A DNA stretch of 64,000 bases from Heloderma charlesbogerti (GCA_026122225.1 JANEZZ010000399.1:1808001-1872000); one strand, 5' to 3'. Counted from the stretch's first letter, positions 46,131 through 59,134 are shown. The notes: generated by a model not told the origin, from the letters alone. Numbers and translations: made by a program.

Positions 46131-48630
46131 TTATTTGAAGTTGATAAATTACTTAACAGATTAATAAATTAAAAAGCAGGGGACAATCAACAAAAATACT
46201 TGTGTCTGTTGACATATATCAACATATCGCAGATATATTTTGCTACATACATAGGACTCTCTTCCTATGACAGAGTTGAGTAACTTCAAAAGTATTAATA
46301 TGCACCATTTCCTGTGATGTATAAAATGTGATTTGATTCATTTCTGGTCTGTAAATTTTTGAAATTCATGAATCATGAATGCATCCTGTCCACTATCACA
46401 CAGTCTGGGTCTCCCACATGGATCACTGGTTCATTCTTACTGTTACCCCCATTACCAACAGCTAGGCAAAGCAAGCATTTCAAAAGGCACTTAGCCAAAT
46501 ATTTTTGATGAAGTTTAATAGGGTTGCCAAATGCTGGCTTGCTCACACTAGGTGAACCTGCCTGATCAGAAGTATTGGGCTTGGAAGATGAGTTCAAATC
46601 CTTGCTCAGCCATGAACTTGCTGGGTTGCCCTTAGCAAGTCTTTCGTTCTGTGGTAGTGAGTATTAATGACTCTCAGCACAGAGAGGTTTTTTAAAAAAG
46701 ATAGCATAATATATTCTGCACACAGGCAGCACAGCCCTTCTTTATCTGCTGTGGTGTAAGCTACAATGTGCATGCATGAGTCCTTTAGACATGTCTGTAC
46801 CATAGACAAAGTAATAGTCCGTCCTCTCTCCTCAGGGAACCCTGTAGTTCTGTCAGGGCATCTAGAAATCCATAGCAGAGAATTTTCAGCACCTTCAACA
46901 AATTGTAATTCTGAGGATTCTTTAGGAGAAGCTATAACAGTTAAACTGGTATAAAATAGGTTTGTAGTCTGAGTAAGCCTACAGACGCCAATAGGACTAA
47001 ATTGGCCAAAATCCAATGATTTTTTAACTGGGTTATGGTTCCGTCTGTAAATAAATTTACAGAGGTGTTGGTTTTCAACATTTGGGGGGAAAAACCTTTT
47101 ATATACACAGTTGAAACTGACAATCCACAGGTCTTTTGATTTAGAATACTCAGTGGGAGGCGGTTTGCTGCACCTATCACATGATAGCTCAGTCTGTTGA
47201 AATGGTGATCACATATGGACTACCATGTTTGCTTTCATATCATATAATTGCAACTATTGCCAATGGCAGAAAACTTACCAGATGATACGCACTGCCCGAT
47301 AGCTAAGGCCTGGTTCATACATGCATGTATATCACTTAATTACAGTACCCTTGATGACTGGCAGCTGAACAAGTGAACTCAACAGGGAAAAGCAAAGTTT
47401 AATACAAATATTCGTCCCTTGAAATATGAGCACTTAATTTGAATGATTTGGTAGATGCACATTATAATGTGCTGCAAAGAGGCACATTAATGTCCATCGA
47501 TTACTATCTTTATCATAGAGATACATAGCATCTTTCTAATAAAGATGCATCTTTTTTTTTCCTCCAGGGATGTATGGTCTCTACCATATTAGAAATTTGT
47601 GGGTACAATATTCGTGAGGGCTGGCTCATGCATACAGCACCCCCTTCCCCAAACTCAAGTGCCTTGGGAGTGTACTGGTACTTTCATCGAACTTGTGGCA
47701 AGGTAGTGATCATGCAGAGGCAACATGAGTGAGCACTTGTGCGTCCACATGGGGTTCTACCCATGACTACTATGACTTGTGAAATCGCACAGGTATGAAC
47801 TGCCTTTTTGTGACTGCAGAAACTCTGACACAGGAATATTCACAGTCTGGGCTGGCATCATTCCACAGGTGTGGGAAATACAAAACTGACTTTAGAACTG
47901 GTTCACACATGCAGGTACATCACTTGATATCTCAATACTTGATGGCTCTCAGCTTAGTGTATGAATTGACTCCACTGGAGTCAATGTTTGAAGTGAGATG
48001 AAAGTTTTGTTTGTGGTGTTAATATATGTCACAGTCAATTCACATCACATGTGCAAGTCGACACTTCATGCTCTTGTGAAACCTTTATCTTTCTGTCTTT
48101 GTTCCCCCTAGTGAAGAGATCTGTGGCTCAGTGGAGAGCAAGGGTAATACCATGTAGCTCCAGAAGTATGAGTTTGTAAAATTGATTCATACAGACCACT
48201 GCCTATAGTTACAATTTGTTTTTGTTTATGCTATCAGGGCCTAGGACCCTTGGCAACATAAACTGAGCTCATTGTTTCTGATTTGTCAATAAAAATCATG
48301 AGCGTGAATTTACATTTGGCTCCATGTAATACTATCACCCTATCCCCTCTGATTGGTTTTGTACATTGCAAGTTATTATCAGATGGTTGCAACACAATAT
48401 TATGGTCTCATTCCATATTTGATTATTGTATACCACAGTTCATATACAACCCCCCTCCATAAAATGTATATTTAAAATTTAATATTTCAGGATTACTCAG
48501 ATGTTATTAACCATTGCCTTGCCAAGTAATTTGCCTGAACTGGGTAATTATCAATGGTTAAATGTGGTCTGGGTTGGGTATTACTTTTTGATATGGTCAA
48601 TTGAAAGCTCATTCCCACAGTTATGTTCTT

Positions 48631-48700
48631 AATAGCCCAATACTCAGAAGTAAGTCCCACAGAGGTCCATGGGATTTATTTCTAAGCAGCCAGGCATACA
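48631..48700. mobile_element. Squamate palindromic short repeat, partial
   Basis: TACTCAGAAGTAAGTCCCAC and CATGGGATTTATTTCTAAGC give both inner arms. The outer ends are degraded. Confidence 0.65.
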
Positions 48701-49929
48701 AACTGAAGTCTATATCACAAATCATTCCTGCCTAAGATCCCCATTTATATGTTCTCAGCAACAGCGTGGTTGCTGACATGTTTCCATGTTGCTGTCATTA
48801 AAATACGCATCCTCTGCACATAGGTAGAGTGGACTGCATAGTTACATATCCTGTAATGGAGCAGGCATAGCTAATATGATATATAAACTAAACATTGCTC
48901 AAGACCATGATCACATTCAGGGCTTTTTCTACATGAATAATTTAACGCACCCATCATTCCCTACTCACAGTTCTTTATGGGTTCTTTATATGACATTGTG
49001 ACCATCCAGTTTCTCTTCTGTGTCTTTTGAGCACTTTCAGCAAGTTTTTTTGGAGCAGGGAAAATGCAGCATTTAATTGTGAAAGTGAAAGTAATTGCTT
49101 TTTTCACTTGTGTATTTGTGCTGTTCTGCTAAACCACAGTGTCACCTAGAGGGAATGTAGTAGAAAAGGAAACACTCTTGCATAGTGCTTGGTTCTTAAT
49201 TCTGAGATGAAACGTAAAGCAGATTAACAGCTGATTAACAGCCTTGTGTAGAAAAGCTCTCAGACATGACAACAAACTATGCTTTGTGATTATGAGAATG
49301 CGCCATGACAAGCCTCAGACCCACGTATTTCCCAACCTCCTTTGCATGGGAGGGGAGGAGATTTGAAGGTTCCACCTGCAGGTTATAACAGATAAACAGT
49401 TTATAACTACAGTTTCCTGTTTCATCACAATATGGAAAACTGTGATCAGTGCAAACTGTAGTTAATTAACAAATCAGGATATCAAACCAAGATCTGATTC
49501 TGGCATTGTATTGCGATGATGATGATTAATTTTTATAGACGTTAAGCCATGAAAATGCTTATGATTCTTGTCCAATCTATAATTCATATGAAATGCACAG
49601 GAAATTTGGAAATCAATCAGATCTTGTAATATATAGTTCTAGCACTAAGACAGAGAGGGAGGGAGAGAGGGAGGGAGCAGGGAAATATGGGATTCACTGC
49701 ATCTGGCTTTTAAGACGTAGTCTGTAGAGATGGATCTGCTTTTTCTTTCATTAATTAAAGGCAATCCTTACGAAGATCATACTATATAGGGTGGGAGAGC
49801 TCATTCCTTTCAGCAGGGTCCCCTTACCCTCTGTTGCATTTTCAGGGGGCTGGAGTGGCTGCCATGGGGAGGAGGGGGGAGGAGACTCCACTTTCACTAG
49901 CCCAGTTGCACAGACCTAAATCTAGATCC

Positions 49930-50070
49930 AACCCAATAGTTATTTGTAACTACTCCTATTATATTTTATTAATTGTTATATTTATTTCTGTTCATTTGAA
50001 GATGTTGTGAGCTGCTTTGGGCACAATCTGTGGGAAAGCAATATATACATAAAAAGATGATGATGATACT
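49930..50070 (+). mobile_element. LINE 3' tail (L2-like)
   Basis: TTATATTTATTTCTGTTCAT, TGTTGTGAGCTGCTTTGGGC and AAAGCAATATATACATAAA, ending with a GATGATGAT run. It is a 5'-truncated stub without an ORF. Confidence 0.6.
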
Positions 50071-50199
50071 TTAACTGGTAGCTGTTACCAAAATTGACAT
50101 GTGCATGAAATTCTACTTCCTGTCTGCAACCATCAATAAAACTTATCTCATGTTGTAACACTACAACATTCCACATTTATCCACCCCTGCCTGGTGGTT

Positions 50200-50535
50200 C
50201 CTCATGGGCCTGCAGTCTGTTTGGAGTCCGCTTGGAGTTAGAACCTCCAGTGTATTGGCTCCCTCTCTATGGAACTCCCTGTCTGTTGATATCAGGCAGG
50301 TACCAATATTGTTTCGCTTTTGGCTTAAATCATTTTTATTTAAAGAATAAATAAATTCTTTTATTTATTGACCAACCCTGACCAACCGGCCACCGTTTTA
50401 TTAGCATAATTTGATTGTAAAGATTTTAATTCTGTTTTGATTTTTTTCCCCTTCCTTTCTGTTTTTCACCATTCAGGAACTGTATGGATCTAGAGCAGTA
50501 TATAAATCTTGTAAATAAATACATACATACATACA
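50200..50535 (+). mobile_element. LINE C-terminal and 3' tail (L2-like)
   Basis: CTCTATGGAACTCCCTGTCT resembles the WNSLP segment near the LINE C-terminus, followed by a 3' UTR with GGATCTAGAGCAGTATATAA and AATAAATACATACATAC. It is truncated and non-coding. Confidence 0.6.
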
Positions 50536-51509
50536 CACATAAAAGTTAAGGAACAGGAGCACAGAAAAGCGGAATGGCATTATATCAGGACACAGATACA
50601 TTCTTGTAGAAGAGGGAGTTCCTCTGAAGAGAGAGGGAAGAACTCTAAAAGTTTACAGTAAATGTTTGGCCCTCAGTGCCAGATGAACTCTTAAGGGCTT
50701 CTCTACATGAGGCTAAAATTCCGCACCCTTACTGGGGCTTCTGCTTCCACATGTGGTTTTCTCTGAGGATTTTCTTTCTGGGCAAGTTCTATATGTTTGG
50801 TTATACAGCCACTAGATGGCATTGTGATATAGCTGCAATATAGCAGGATTCCGGAAATTCACCAGAATTTTATAGCACTTCAAAGTGTGATAAGATCTCT
50901 TATCACATTTTCCTCGTTGAGAATAAAGCCACTATAATGGCCAGAAAGCATGGGAGGGCTCTGGAGGTTGGTGATGTTGTGTAAAGGACCCACCAAAAAC
51001 TGTGAGGGACCAATCATGGGCACACAATAAAAGCCTCATGTACTGGATCTCTAAGTCTTTTGAAGAAGGAAAAAAGTCTGTTCCAACCTGTATAATTATT
51101 GTTTTTCTTCACAAATACACTTCACAGTTTTGTGAAGATTTAAAGCATGCGTTACCTCCTGCCACAACTTTTAGGGCTTAATTGATTCTAAAGGGTCAAC
51201 CTGTAAATGTATATAATGCTGACTTTCACATTCTTGATTACACTGAAAAAATCTATTTCGGATTATATGACCTCTGTTTGCAACCCAATAGGTAAAGAAA
51301 GTATGTTATGAATTTCCAATACAAGATAAATGGTAGTTTATCAGCCACAGAATATGAGAGCTGGAACTGAATTTTAAATATACTGGTGTGAGTTTGTTGT
51401 AACAATGACAGAAAAGCACCTTGACTGGCTTAGATTTAGTTTTTGATTAACTTTCATTGTGACGTGCGTGCGTGTGCGCGTGATATATTTATCCATATTT
51501 GATTTACTG

Positions 51510-52090
51510 TTAGGATGAAGACATCTTCAAGTTTCCTCAGATACCACTTTCACTTGTGTTGCTACACTAACAGTGCATTGCTACGCATAGATAGCCTAGC
51601 TACAGTCATCCATGCTTTGGTAATGTCTCGTTTGGATTTCTGTAATGTGTTATACATGGGGTTACCTTTGAAAATGGCCTGGAAACTTCACCTGGTCTAA
51701 AATAGTACAGTGAGGTTGTTAACAGAGACTGGCAATATGATATTACGCCAGCGCTTTGTGATCTGCGCTGACTGCCAGTTCATTCCCAGACCCAATTCAA
51801 AGGGCTGGTAATCACTTTTAAAGCTCTAAATGGCTTGGGGCCAGGTTACCTGAAGGATCGTCTCCTTCCATATATACCTGCCTGAACCCTAAGGTCATCT
51901 TCAGAGGCCTGTCTCCAGGTCCCCCTGCCAAATGAGGTGGGACAGACGGCCATGAAGGACAGGGCCATTTCAGCGGTGGCACCCTGGTTGGCACCTCCCC
52001 AGAGAAGCTCAACTGGCACCTACATTGTGGTCTTTTTGGCACCATGTGAGGAATTTATTTTCCCAGGCTTTTTTAGCCCTTAGTTTTAAA
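51510..52090 (+). mobile_element. L2-like LINE C-terminal fragment
   Basis: LATVIHALVMSRLDFCNVLY then MGLPLKMAWKLHLV match the domain after RT in L2-like LINEs. LTETGN and WHPGWHLPREAQL follow in shifted frames. Several stops occur. It is the same family as 39190-45455 but a separate insertion. Confidence 0.8.
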
Positions 52091-52269
52091 AACTAATGGA
52101 AGCAGTGGTAAGGAGGATCTGAGGCTGCTATTTGTTTGCTTGCTCTTTGTGACTACAGGGGGAGTTTGATATTTATGTTTCTTTCAAGAGGGCTTACACG
52201 TCCACTCCCATGCTGGAGAGCAGAAGCACACAGGACATTACAAAAAGGAAAGACAGAAAACAAGAGAAA

Positions 52270-53420
52270 ATCTAGGCAGCATCAGGATGTATGTGGAGGA
52301 TAGGTAACTTGTCATTCATGACTTTGCAGGCGCCATCAGCTAATAGGTGTCCTTTATAGTCCTGCAACCACAATTCACACTGTATGTATTCTGTATCATA
52401 AGCAATAGTTGGGAGGGAAAAACTGTTATTTCCAGGAATTTGCTTGGAAAAGAACAGCAGAAACAACTATGTCATCTGGATCCCCCATAATAACTCGGCA
52501 ACAGGGGAAAATGCTCTTGTCTGGAAGAACCTAAGAATGGAACTACATTTAATTGTACGTCACCCAGAAAACGCCCAATACTGGGCAACTAACAAGTTTA
52601 GTCTCTTCCAATGGAATACTGGGGCTCACTAGGTGGATGGGGATAACGTTGCAACTGGCACCACAGTCTAACTGAAATGGTAATGTTTTATCCCCCAAGC
52701 ACATGGTGGCATATGATTGTTTATGTTGCCCAGTTGGCTTTTCCTGCAGCATATTTACTACTTGACCCACAGAATGCCTTCACCTTCACTACCACTCTCC
52801 ATATTTACAGTGTGCACTCTAGCTTTCTTCCCCCCATTTTGATACACACTTGGATGCACAGTGGTTAAGTTTGCCACAGTTGTGACACTTTTTCCCATAA
52901 GCTGGGCAACTCTGTTTTTGTCTTGCGTGTTTCCACCCGCAGTACTTGCATTGCTCTATGGTGTTCAGTGTTGTTCTTACATCAGGTTTCTTCCTCTTTC
53001 TTCCACACTATATGGACAAGTTCCACTGTCTGTCTTTCCAGGGCTCTAATCTTACCTTTGAACAACTCAGCTGCCCTGCAGATCCCCAAGCTTTTCTCTA
53101 AGGTCAAGCCTACTTCCCTCAGCAATCTTTCTCGTACTTGTGTGTCCTGTATTCCACCCACTATATGGTCCCTTATGAAGGAGTCTTTAATATCTCCAGA
53201 ACTGCAACTGCCTGCTAATATCTCTAAACCAGTGCAATATTCCTCAATGCCTTCCCCTGTTGTTTGGTTCCACATGAAAAAGCTGTATCTTTCCACTGTT
53301 TCGTTCTTTCTGGGTAGGAGTGGGCATCAAAACAACCTATCATTGTAGCCAAAATACATTGTGCTTGGGGAATGTTTGTGTTACACTTTTCTTCATGGTC
53401 TCTAACAGGTTTCACAGCAA
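52270..53420 (-). mobile_element. Ty3/Gypsy retrotransposon remnant (gag to protease)
   Basis: On the minus strand, 53296-52982 encodes a gag segment (MERYSFFMWNQTTGEGIEEY, DSFIRDHIVGGIQDTQVRER, GICRAAELFKGKIR). Two CCHC zinc knuckles follow: CKYCGWKHARQKQSC at about 52951 and CHNCGKLNHCASKC at about 52887. The protease active-site box reads LDCGASCNVIP near 52672-52640, where Asp-Ser/Thr-Gly-Ala is usual. A short pol segment runs to about 52270. Frames are broken between domains and RT, RNase H and integrase are missing. The reading order is that of a Gypsy element. It is inactive. Confidence 0.8.
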
Positions 53421-54000
53421 AGGCTCTGTACAGAGACAACATAAATTGTTTTAATTTCTTAATTAAAAACAGTACTGCACATGTAATAATTTTACATGCA
53501 TAGCAATTCACTTATCACCAAAAACAATAACACAGACCACAGCCCTCCCAAAGTTCTGTCTTTTACCTTGAGTCCACCACAAAAATATAAAACTTCTCTC
53601 TGAAGCTTGTTTTTCCTGCTGGCCGAAGAAAGAAAACCGTCTCTACTCGGTTCACTCCAGCTCTGTAGCAATCTTCTCAAAATGGACCAGGATCTAGCAA
53701 CACAGGAACAACTTTGTAAACAGTGCTTTATACAATATAGAACATAAATAAAGGAACTTAGAGTATTTATTTTTTTAAAAAGACTCTTAATTTTTTTTTC
53801 TCCAAAAGGAAATCTCACTACTAACCTGTCTCAAGGGTTCACGGTCTTACATAGAAGAGAAAACAAGCTCCTTCCACACTGCATTTTGGTAACTGCCTAA
53901 AATGGTGGCCACTTCCTAACTCACCCCTTTACTGAGCACATGCAGGAATATTCCCGCACAGAATTTTTAAAGAGAAATACACCAATGGTTCACATTTGCA
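53421..54000 (-). other. Probable leader/LTR region of the Gypsy remnant
   Basis: This segment is upstream of gag on the minus strand. It includes TTTGTGGTGGACTCAAGG and a CTTTATTTATGTTC segment that could belong to an LTR R/U5 region. I could not find both LTR ends or a primer-binding site, so the assignment is positional. Confidence 0.3.
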
Positions 54001-54558
54001 TACACTGTCTCACTTATTTCTTTCTCCTTTTCTCTAATCGACTATAGAAGAAGTTTCATTTTCACGCCTCCTCATAATCTGCCATTGCTATGTCCACATA
54101 GAGATTAAACTCCTCTCTCCAGGTTTTCCATGGCTAGGATAAGTTGTGAGCATGCAGGTTTAATGTGCTTGGTGGCTTTCTCTACTACTCATAGTTTGTC
54201 TTTGTTCTTCTGTCTAGGATTCAGCCAACATGTGTAAAAGTTGGCGCACAGTGCCCCACAGTTTGAAGCAGGTACTGCTTCCAAACAAACCTAAGTTTTA
54301 TTTAAACAAAGACTCCTATACAGAGCTATTTCAGGCAGTGGCCACTCCTCAGGCCAGAAGCAGTGGGTGTTGCCATTAACTAGTTCCTGGTTCCTCCCAG
54401 GAAGCACAACCCATCCAGTCTGAATCCCGCAGTCTTTTCATATGGTTACCATTTCCCTGTGCTACCTGAAAACATATTCCATACTTCCCCAAGGATAGTC
54501 ATTACAGGAGAAGGTCAGTAGTGGCAAATAATCTGTGTTTAAGGGTAACTTGGCCACT
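54001..54558. other. No feature recognised
   Basis: Non-coding sequence between the Gypsy leader and the R1-related MITE. No ORF or repeat is clear. Confidence 0.5.
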
Positions 54559-54566
54559 GTTGCTGG

Positions 54567-55007
54567 CAGGGGTGTTGATAGGCTTGGGCCCATGAGGCCC
54601 TAACCCTGAATCTATTCCACAGAGCCCTGAGTGTCCACTGATGCCACTAGAAGGGTTTTTTCTCTGCTTAATTGCCAGATTGCAAATGGAGACGGAAGTG
54701 TTAACTCTCTTCTCACTACATGCTGTAACACGTGCCAGAAAAATCTTCCCCTGCATGGCAAGTAAGCGTAAAAAAAGAACTTCTTCTGTTGGTTTGGGCT
54801 AATCTGGGACAGGAAATTAAGTGAATAATTTATTTTATTTGAGATAATTTGGATGAGAAATTAATTGGCTGGCTTTGCTTCCTGTGAAATGTCAATAAAT
54901 CCTGATAATTATTTCAAAATTTGCAAATAGAGATATAAATTTGCATATGCAGATTTGTGTCCCATGGGTGGGGGCCTGAATCTTTTAAGTGCCTAACAAC
55001 ACCCCTG
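54567..55007. mobile_element. 441-bp R1-related MITE
   Basis: Starts CAGGGGTGTTGATAGGC and ends GTGCCTAACAACACCCCTG, a terminal inverted repeat close to that of R1. Next to the ends it shares GGGCCCATGAGGC and ATCTTTTAAGTGCC with R1. The flanking 8-mers GTTGCTGG and ATTGCTGA share TTGCTG, a good target duplication. Internal sequence is unrelated to the R1 tandem array. Confidence 0.75.
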
Positions 55008-55559
55008 ATTGCTGATTTTCATATTAAGGAACCTATGATTAGCTTCCCCCCAAATCTCAAGATTCCTAGGAAGAGAGGTTGAAATCCACAGGACTAAACC
55101 GTTATGTGCTTCCTTCACAAATCACAAAATTGCCCTGGAAGACTCCAGGGTTGATTAAGCCTGGATTTAGTCAAAAGACCCCCACAAAATGTCACAGGCT
55201 TTGCATAGTGTGGCACTTGTCCAAGAAGTCCTCTGATGTGGAACAAAAAAACAATCTGAGCATGCTACGGCAGTGAGTTCATGGTGCTGACAGCTCCTTC
55301 CCTTCCCCACACAGAGCAAGGCTGGAGCCCTTTGAACAGCTCAGCAGGATCCTGCAGCCAAGTATCAGGATGCTTCTATAAGGGATGATGATGCTTTTAG
55401 AAAGCTCAAACATTTGGGTACATTCACCCATTCCAAGCACCGGAATAGGAAGTGTGAGTTCTGCAAGGTGCTTCCCAATTTCTCACTTTTGCAGCATCTG
55501 AAAAGGGGACTTGAGCTACTCCCTGTGGAGATGCAATCCTAAGCATTTTTCCTAGGGGA

Positions 55560-55915
55560 AAAATGCTTAGGATTTTTTAGCCCAAGGGCCAAATTCAATT
55601 TCACAGAAGGTCTTGGGGACTGCATCCCAGTGGTGGGTGGGACAAAAGAAGCAGAGCCAAAAATACAAAAAAAAAATCCAGTATGTTATAGCGTAAAACT
55701 CTCACTGCCAGTAATTAAGCCATAGGAGAAGCACCTCAACCTTTTAGCTGGGGAAAAAAACTGCACCAAAGCTGGGAAATCACCAAATGATTGGCAGTTG
55801 TGGAAAAGGGGTGGGGCCAGGGGAAAGGGCAGGGCCATTTGGGGAACCCTGGAGGCCCAGACTGGGACCCCAGGATAGCTGGATTTGGCCCCTGGGCCTG
55901 AGGTTCCCCATCCCT
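55560..55915 (-). mobile_element. hAT-like MITE (CAGGGATGGGGAACC end)
   Basis: The right end on the plus strand is GGTTCCCCATCCCTG. The left portion TTTTTTAGCCCAAGGGCC resembles the inner side of the opposite end, but the outer CAGGG is lost. Between them are low-complexity GC segments (GGGGCCAGGGGAAAGGGCAGG). Elements with this end are common hAT-type non-autonomous repeats in amniotes. The left boundary is approximate. Confidence 0.55.
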
Positions 55916-56640
55916 GCATTAAAGTCAATGAGGTTTACTTCTGAGGTAAACATCTGAAGTTTACGTAAGAGTAAACATGCTTAGGATGACAATGTACTTC
56001 CAAAGTTCAGCCCTGTGATGAGGTGTGGGATGTGTTAAAGGGAAGCAAAAGAAATTTATTGTTCTTGTGATGAAATGTGAATATTGCACTCCACAGTGTG
56101 AAGACTGGCTGAAGATGAAGTGGAGCGGGAGGGAGAGAGGCATTCTCTAGCCCTTGGTATTAAAAGGTGGGTGTATATTGTCCATTAGAAGGTAATCTTT
56201 CAGCCGGCTTTCCCAGCCAAAAAAGCCTCATCTGTTTCATATCCAAATCGAGCTTCAGTCAGGCCACTCTCAGCAAAGCCCCAGTCTCAGTGAGGATGTG
56301 GGGAAGCTGCCAGACAAACACTTCATCATCATCATATTCACACATAGCTTGAAGGGATTATAAATTTAAACTGCTTTGCATTCTTAACTACAGTGGATGC
56401 CACAAACCAGCAGCGATTATTTATTACAGTCCTTGGTGGTAACATGCTCTTAGCTGACTCATGATCATGTGACCCAAACCCTTCTGCACGATGGCCTTAC
56501 TAAATGAATAGCTGAGTAAACATCCTGTTTCTGCTTTATAATGTGCAATCCCATCAACCTAGAAGAAAATACAAAGATGAGCTATGGACATAAAGCTGGG
56601 TCCCATGGATTTCAGTGGAGTTAAGCAAAGTGCTGTCTTA

Positions 56641-56720
56641 GACATGTCTACTCAGAAGTAAGCCCCATTGAGTTCCATGGGACTTATTCACAGGTAAGTG
56701 GTTATAGGATTGCAGCCTTA
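56641..56720. mobile_element. Squamate palindromic short repeat, well preserved
   Basis: ACATGTCTACTCAGAAGTAA, GCCCCATTGAGTTCCATGGG, CTTATTCACAGGTAAGTG and TATAGGATTGCAGCC. This is one of the least diverged copies in the window. Part of another arm follows to about 56762. Confidence 0.85.
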
Positions 56721-59134
56721 AATCTCTTCTACTGAAATCAATGGAACTTAAACATGCTTAAGGTTGACTGGATCGTGTTCTATATTTTCATATGACATTG
56801 GACAATATTAAAATAGGCCCTATTTGGGTCTTGCATCCACACCATGCCCCAAATTTCTAAATATCAGCTCTAATAAACAGTCCTAATATTTACTGGCTAT
56901 TGTAAAAATCCATTATAAAAATACGGTGTATGCAGTTTCCCTCCAACTGATATCAAGCTACATAACATCAAGGGACATGATCGTTATAGCAATTATATAT
57001 TGGTAGTGGTATGTCCACCAAATTATATTTCTTTTAGGCATTTATATGGCGCCCCATAACCAAGTACTCATGGCAGCTTCCAAAATAGCAGCAATCCTAA
57101 ACTCAAGTCACAAACTCATTCTCTGAGCGTGGATCCTTATGTAGCCAAAACAGCACCATCCTTGAACAAGAAGGAGGTTATCAGCAGGCTTGGGGGAACC
57201 CCAATATTTGCAGAAGTACAAAAACTATTTGGGGGGGGAACAATCCAGTGAGGACTGAACATGCTCAAGTGGGCATGGAATGCTGATTGATGGGGAATAG
57301 AAACAGAAAACTGGAAGGGGAAATGGAATGGAGTACTCTGGAAAACATGAGCACTCCATGCTACAACATCTTGTTACAGGCCCCACTTATGTGTATGGAA
57401 CGTTATGTGACCATTTCTTAAACTTGGGACCTGATCCAGCCAGGACCCACACTAAGCAGATTTGAAGGTACCAGTATAATTCAAGTCCACTTGTATGAAA
57501 TAATGGTCGTTTATTGATAGAAAATGGATGCAGATAATAAAAGCAAAGATGAAGCTTACACTCATGCCCCTTCCCTCACAGTCCACAGTCATTCCTATGA
57601 AGTGATGGGCGTTGTTCCAGGAGGGTTGTTTCCTGAGCAGGTGGCATGCCTCCCCCTCTCAGGTGAGAGCAGGTAGCAGGCCAATCTGCTCAGGATTCTA
57701 TAGGGTCTGCCTCACTGGGTCAAAAACTGTCACAAGACACACACACACACACACTCCTTCTTCCCCTTTACCTGGGAGGAGAAAAAGGTCCTTTCTTGGC
57801 AGGAAAAACAGTTTCTCACTCACAGCAAAGAAATAAGCATTCTTATCAGAAAAAAAGTACACACTGTACAAAGCAGCCACTGTGCATTAACTAAATTTTG
57901 TTAATAGCAAGCAGCGCTGACCATCATGTTTGTGAATAAAGCTATGAGAACCAACTCTAACTTCATAAAAATTGCCAACTCCTCCAACAAATTAGTATAC
58001 ATATGCTATTAAACACTTCTTATGACTCTGTGTAAGTTCACACCTGACTCCTTGCCATTCTTCTAAAACCAAATCCATTACAGACGGTTATATATGTTGG
58101 CCTTTAGCTCAGTGGATGGATGATTGCTAGCCATCATTTTCTTAGTTCCGTCAATGTCACCTTTTCACTTCATTTTTCTCCTTTCTGTCCTTTCAGGACC
58201 TCTGCATCTGTCAGCTGCCTCATCTGCACCCTTGAGTTTCCCTATACTCCTCAGTTTCTGCTCTTCCCTCTGGCCATCTTAGTGAGATGCCCACCAAATA
58301 TAGACATATGTGCTGAAATGTGGACTATCAAGATGGGATATAGCTGAGTGTGCCATTTAGCGTCATCTTCCTGTACCTGTTGGATTTGACCTATCTGTCT
58401 TTTGCTTGGCTCCAGCTTCCTATCTTTGTGTAATCCTTGGTACACTTACCTCTGTCAGCAGCCTCATCACAGCACTTAGCTGAGACTGCTGTTTTTTCCC
58501 CTGTTCCCAGGGAACAACAAGCCTAAAGAAAGTTGGGGCCAATATAAATAAGGTGGAGCCAGCCCAGTTGGAAAGAGAAGTTGAGGCTGTCACCCACGCA
58601 TCTACTGCCTGGGTGAATAAAAATGTTTAGCCTGTTGCCAAAATTATTGTAACATAGATTGCAGGTGCCAGACAGGCCTCTTTTGGGAGGGCATTCTACA
58701 ACAGGGGTGTGCGTGCCCGTGCGTGCGTGCACGCTACTGCCAAGAACACCCTCTCCTTTGTTGCTAAGTAGCATGCCTTTGGTAAAGGAGGGGCCTGGAG
58801 CAGAGATGTCTCAGAGATCTATGTTTTGGGGTGGTTGATATAAAATCCATCCATCAGTCAACAGACATTTATGATTGTACTGCATAAGCTGGAAAGTCTC
58901 TGCTTCAATCTCAGCTCAGCCACTCTCTGCAGTTGACCCAAAGGCTTTATTGTCTCTATTTTCCGCTCCCTGCCATCTACAGTAGTACTTGGTGGGTGAA
59001 TGTGGGTGTTATCTGTGCACAAGATATTCTGTGAAATGTTGGAGGGCCTGCAGTACTATGGGGTGCTTCCACTTGAGGCTTTTATAGAACCTTGGCCCTG
59101 CCTCATTCATGGAGGTTTACAGGGAATCCAGACA

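Larger units (their letters stand above)
45456..49929. other. Mostly single-copy region, no gene
   Basis: No gene recognised. Two related segments (about 47300-47400 and 47885-47990) share GGTTCA(C/T)ACATGCA and a (G/T)TACATCACTTGAT-like motif and may be fragments of one MITE. A LINE tail at 45950-46130 and a palindromic repeat at 48631-48700 are listed separately. Confidence 0.5.
55016..59126. other. Non-coding region with scattered repeats
   Basis: No gene seen. Besides the listed elements, 55918-55994 carries a degraded palindromic repeat, 57737-57753 is (AC)n, and 58640-58830 (GGCCTCTTTTGGGAGGGCAT, then GTAGCATGCCTTTGG) looks like a LINE/SINE 3' fragment. A short tRNA A-box-like TTTAGCTCAGTGGATGG at 58103 has no B box in range. 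Confidence 0.45.

Noticed and set aside
50809..50820. CCACTAGATGGC as a CTCF site
   Set aside because: The downstream half of the motif is wrong (ATTGTG), so the match is too weak.
53492..53818. 108-codon minus-strand ORF next to the Gypsy remnant
   Set aside because: No similarity to gag or pol is visible. It lies where the leader would be and includes poly-T/A stretches.
58095..58130. TTTAGCTCAGTGG tRNA-like start
   Set aside because: No B box or cloverleaf follows, so it is at most a decayed SINE head.
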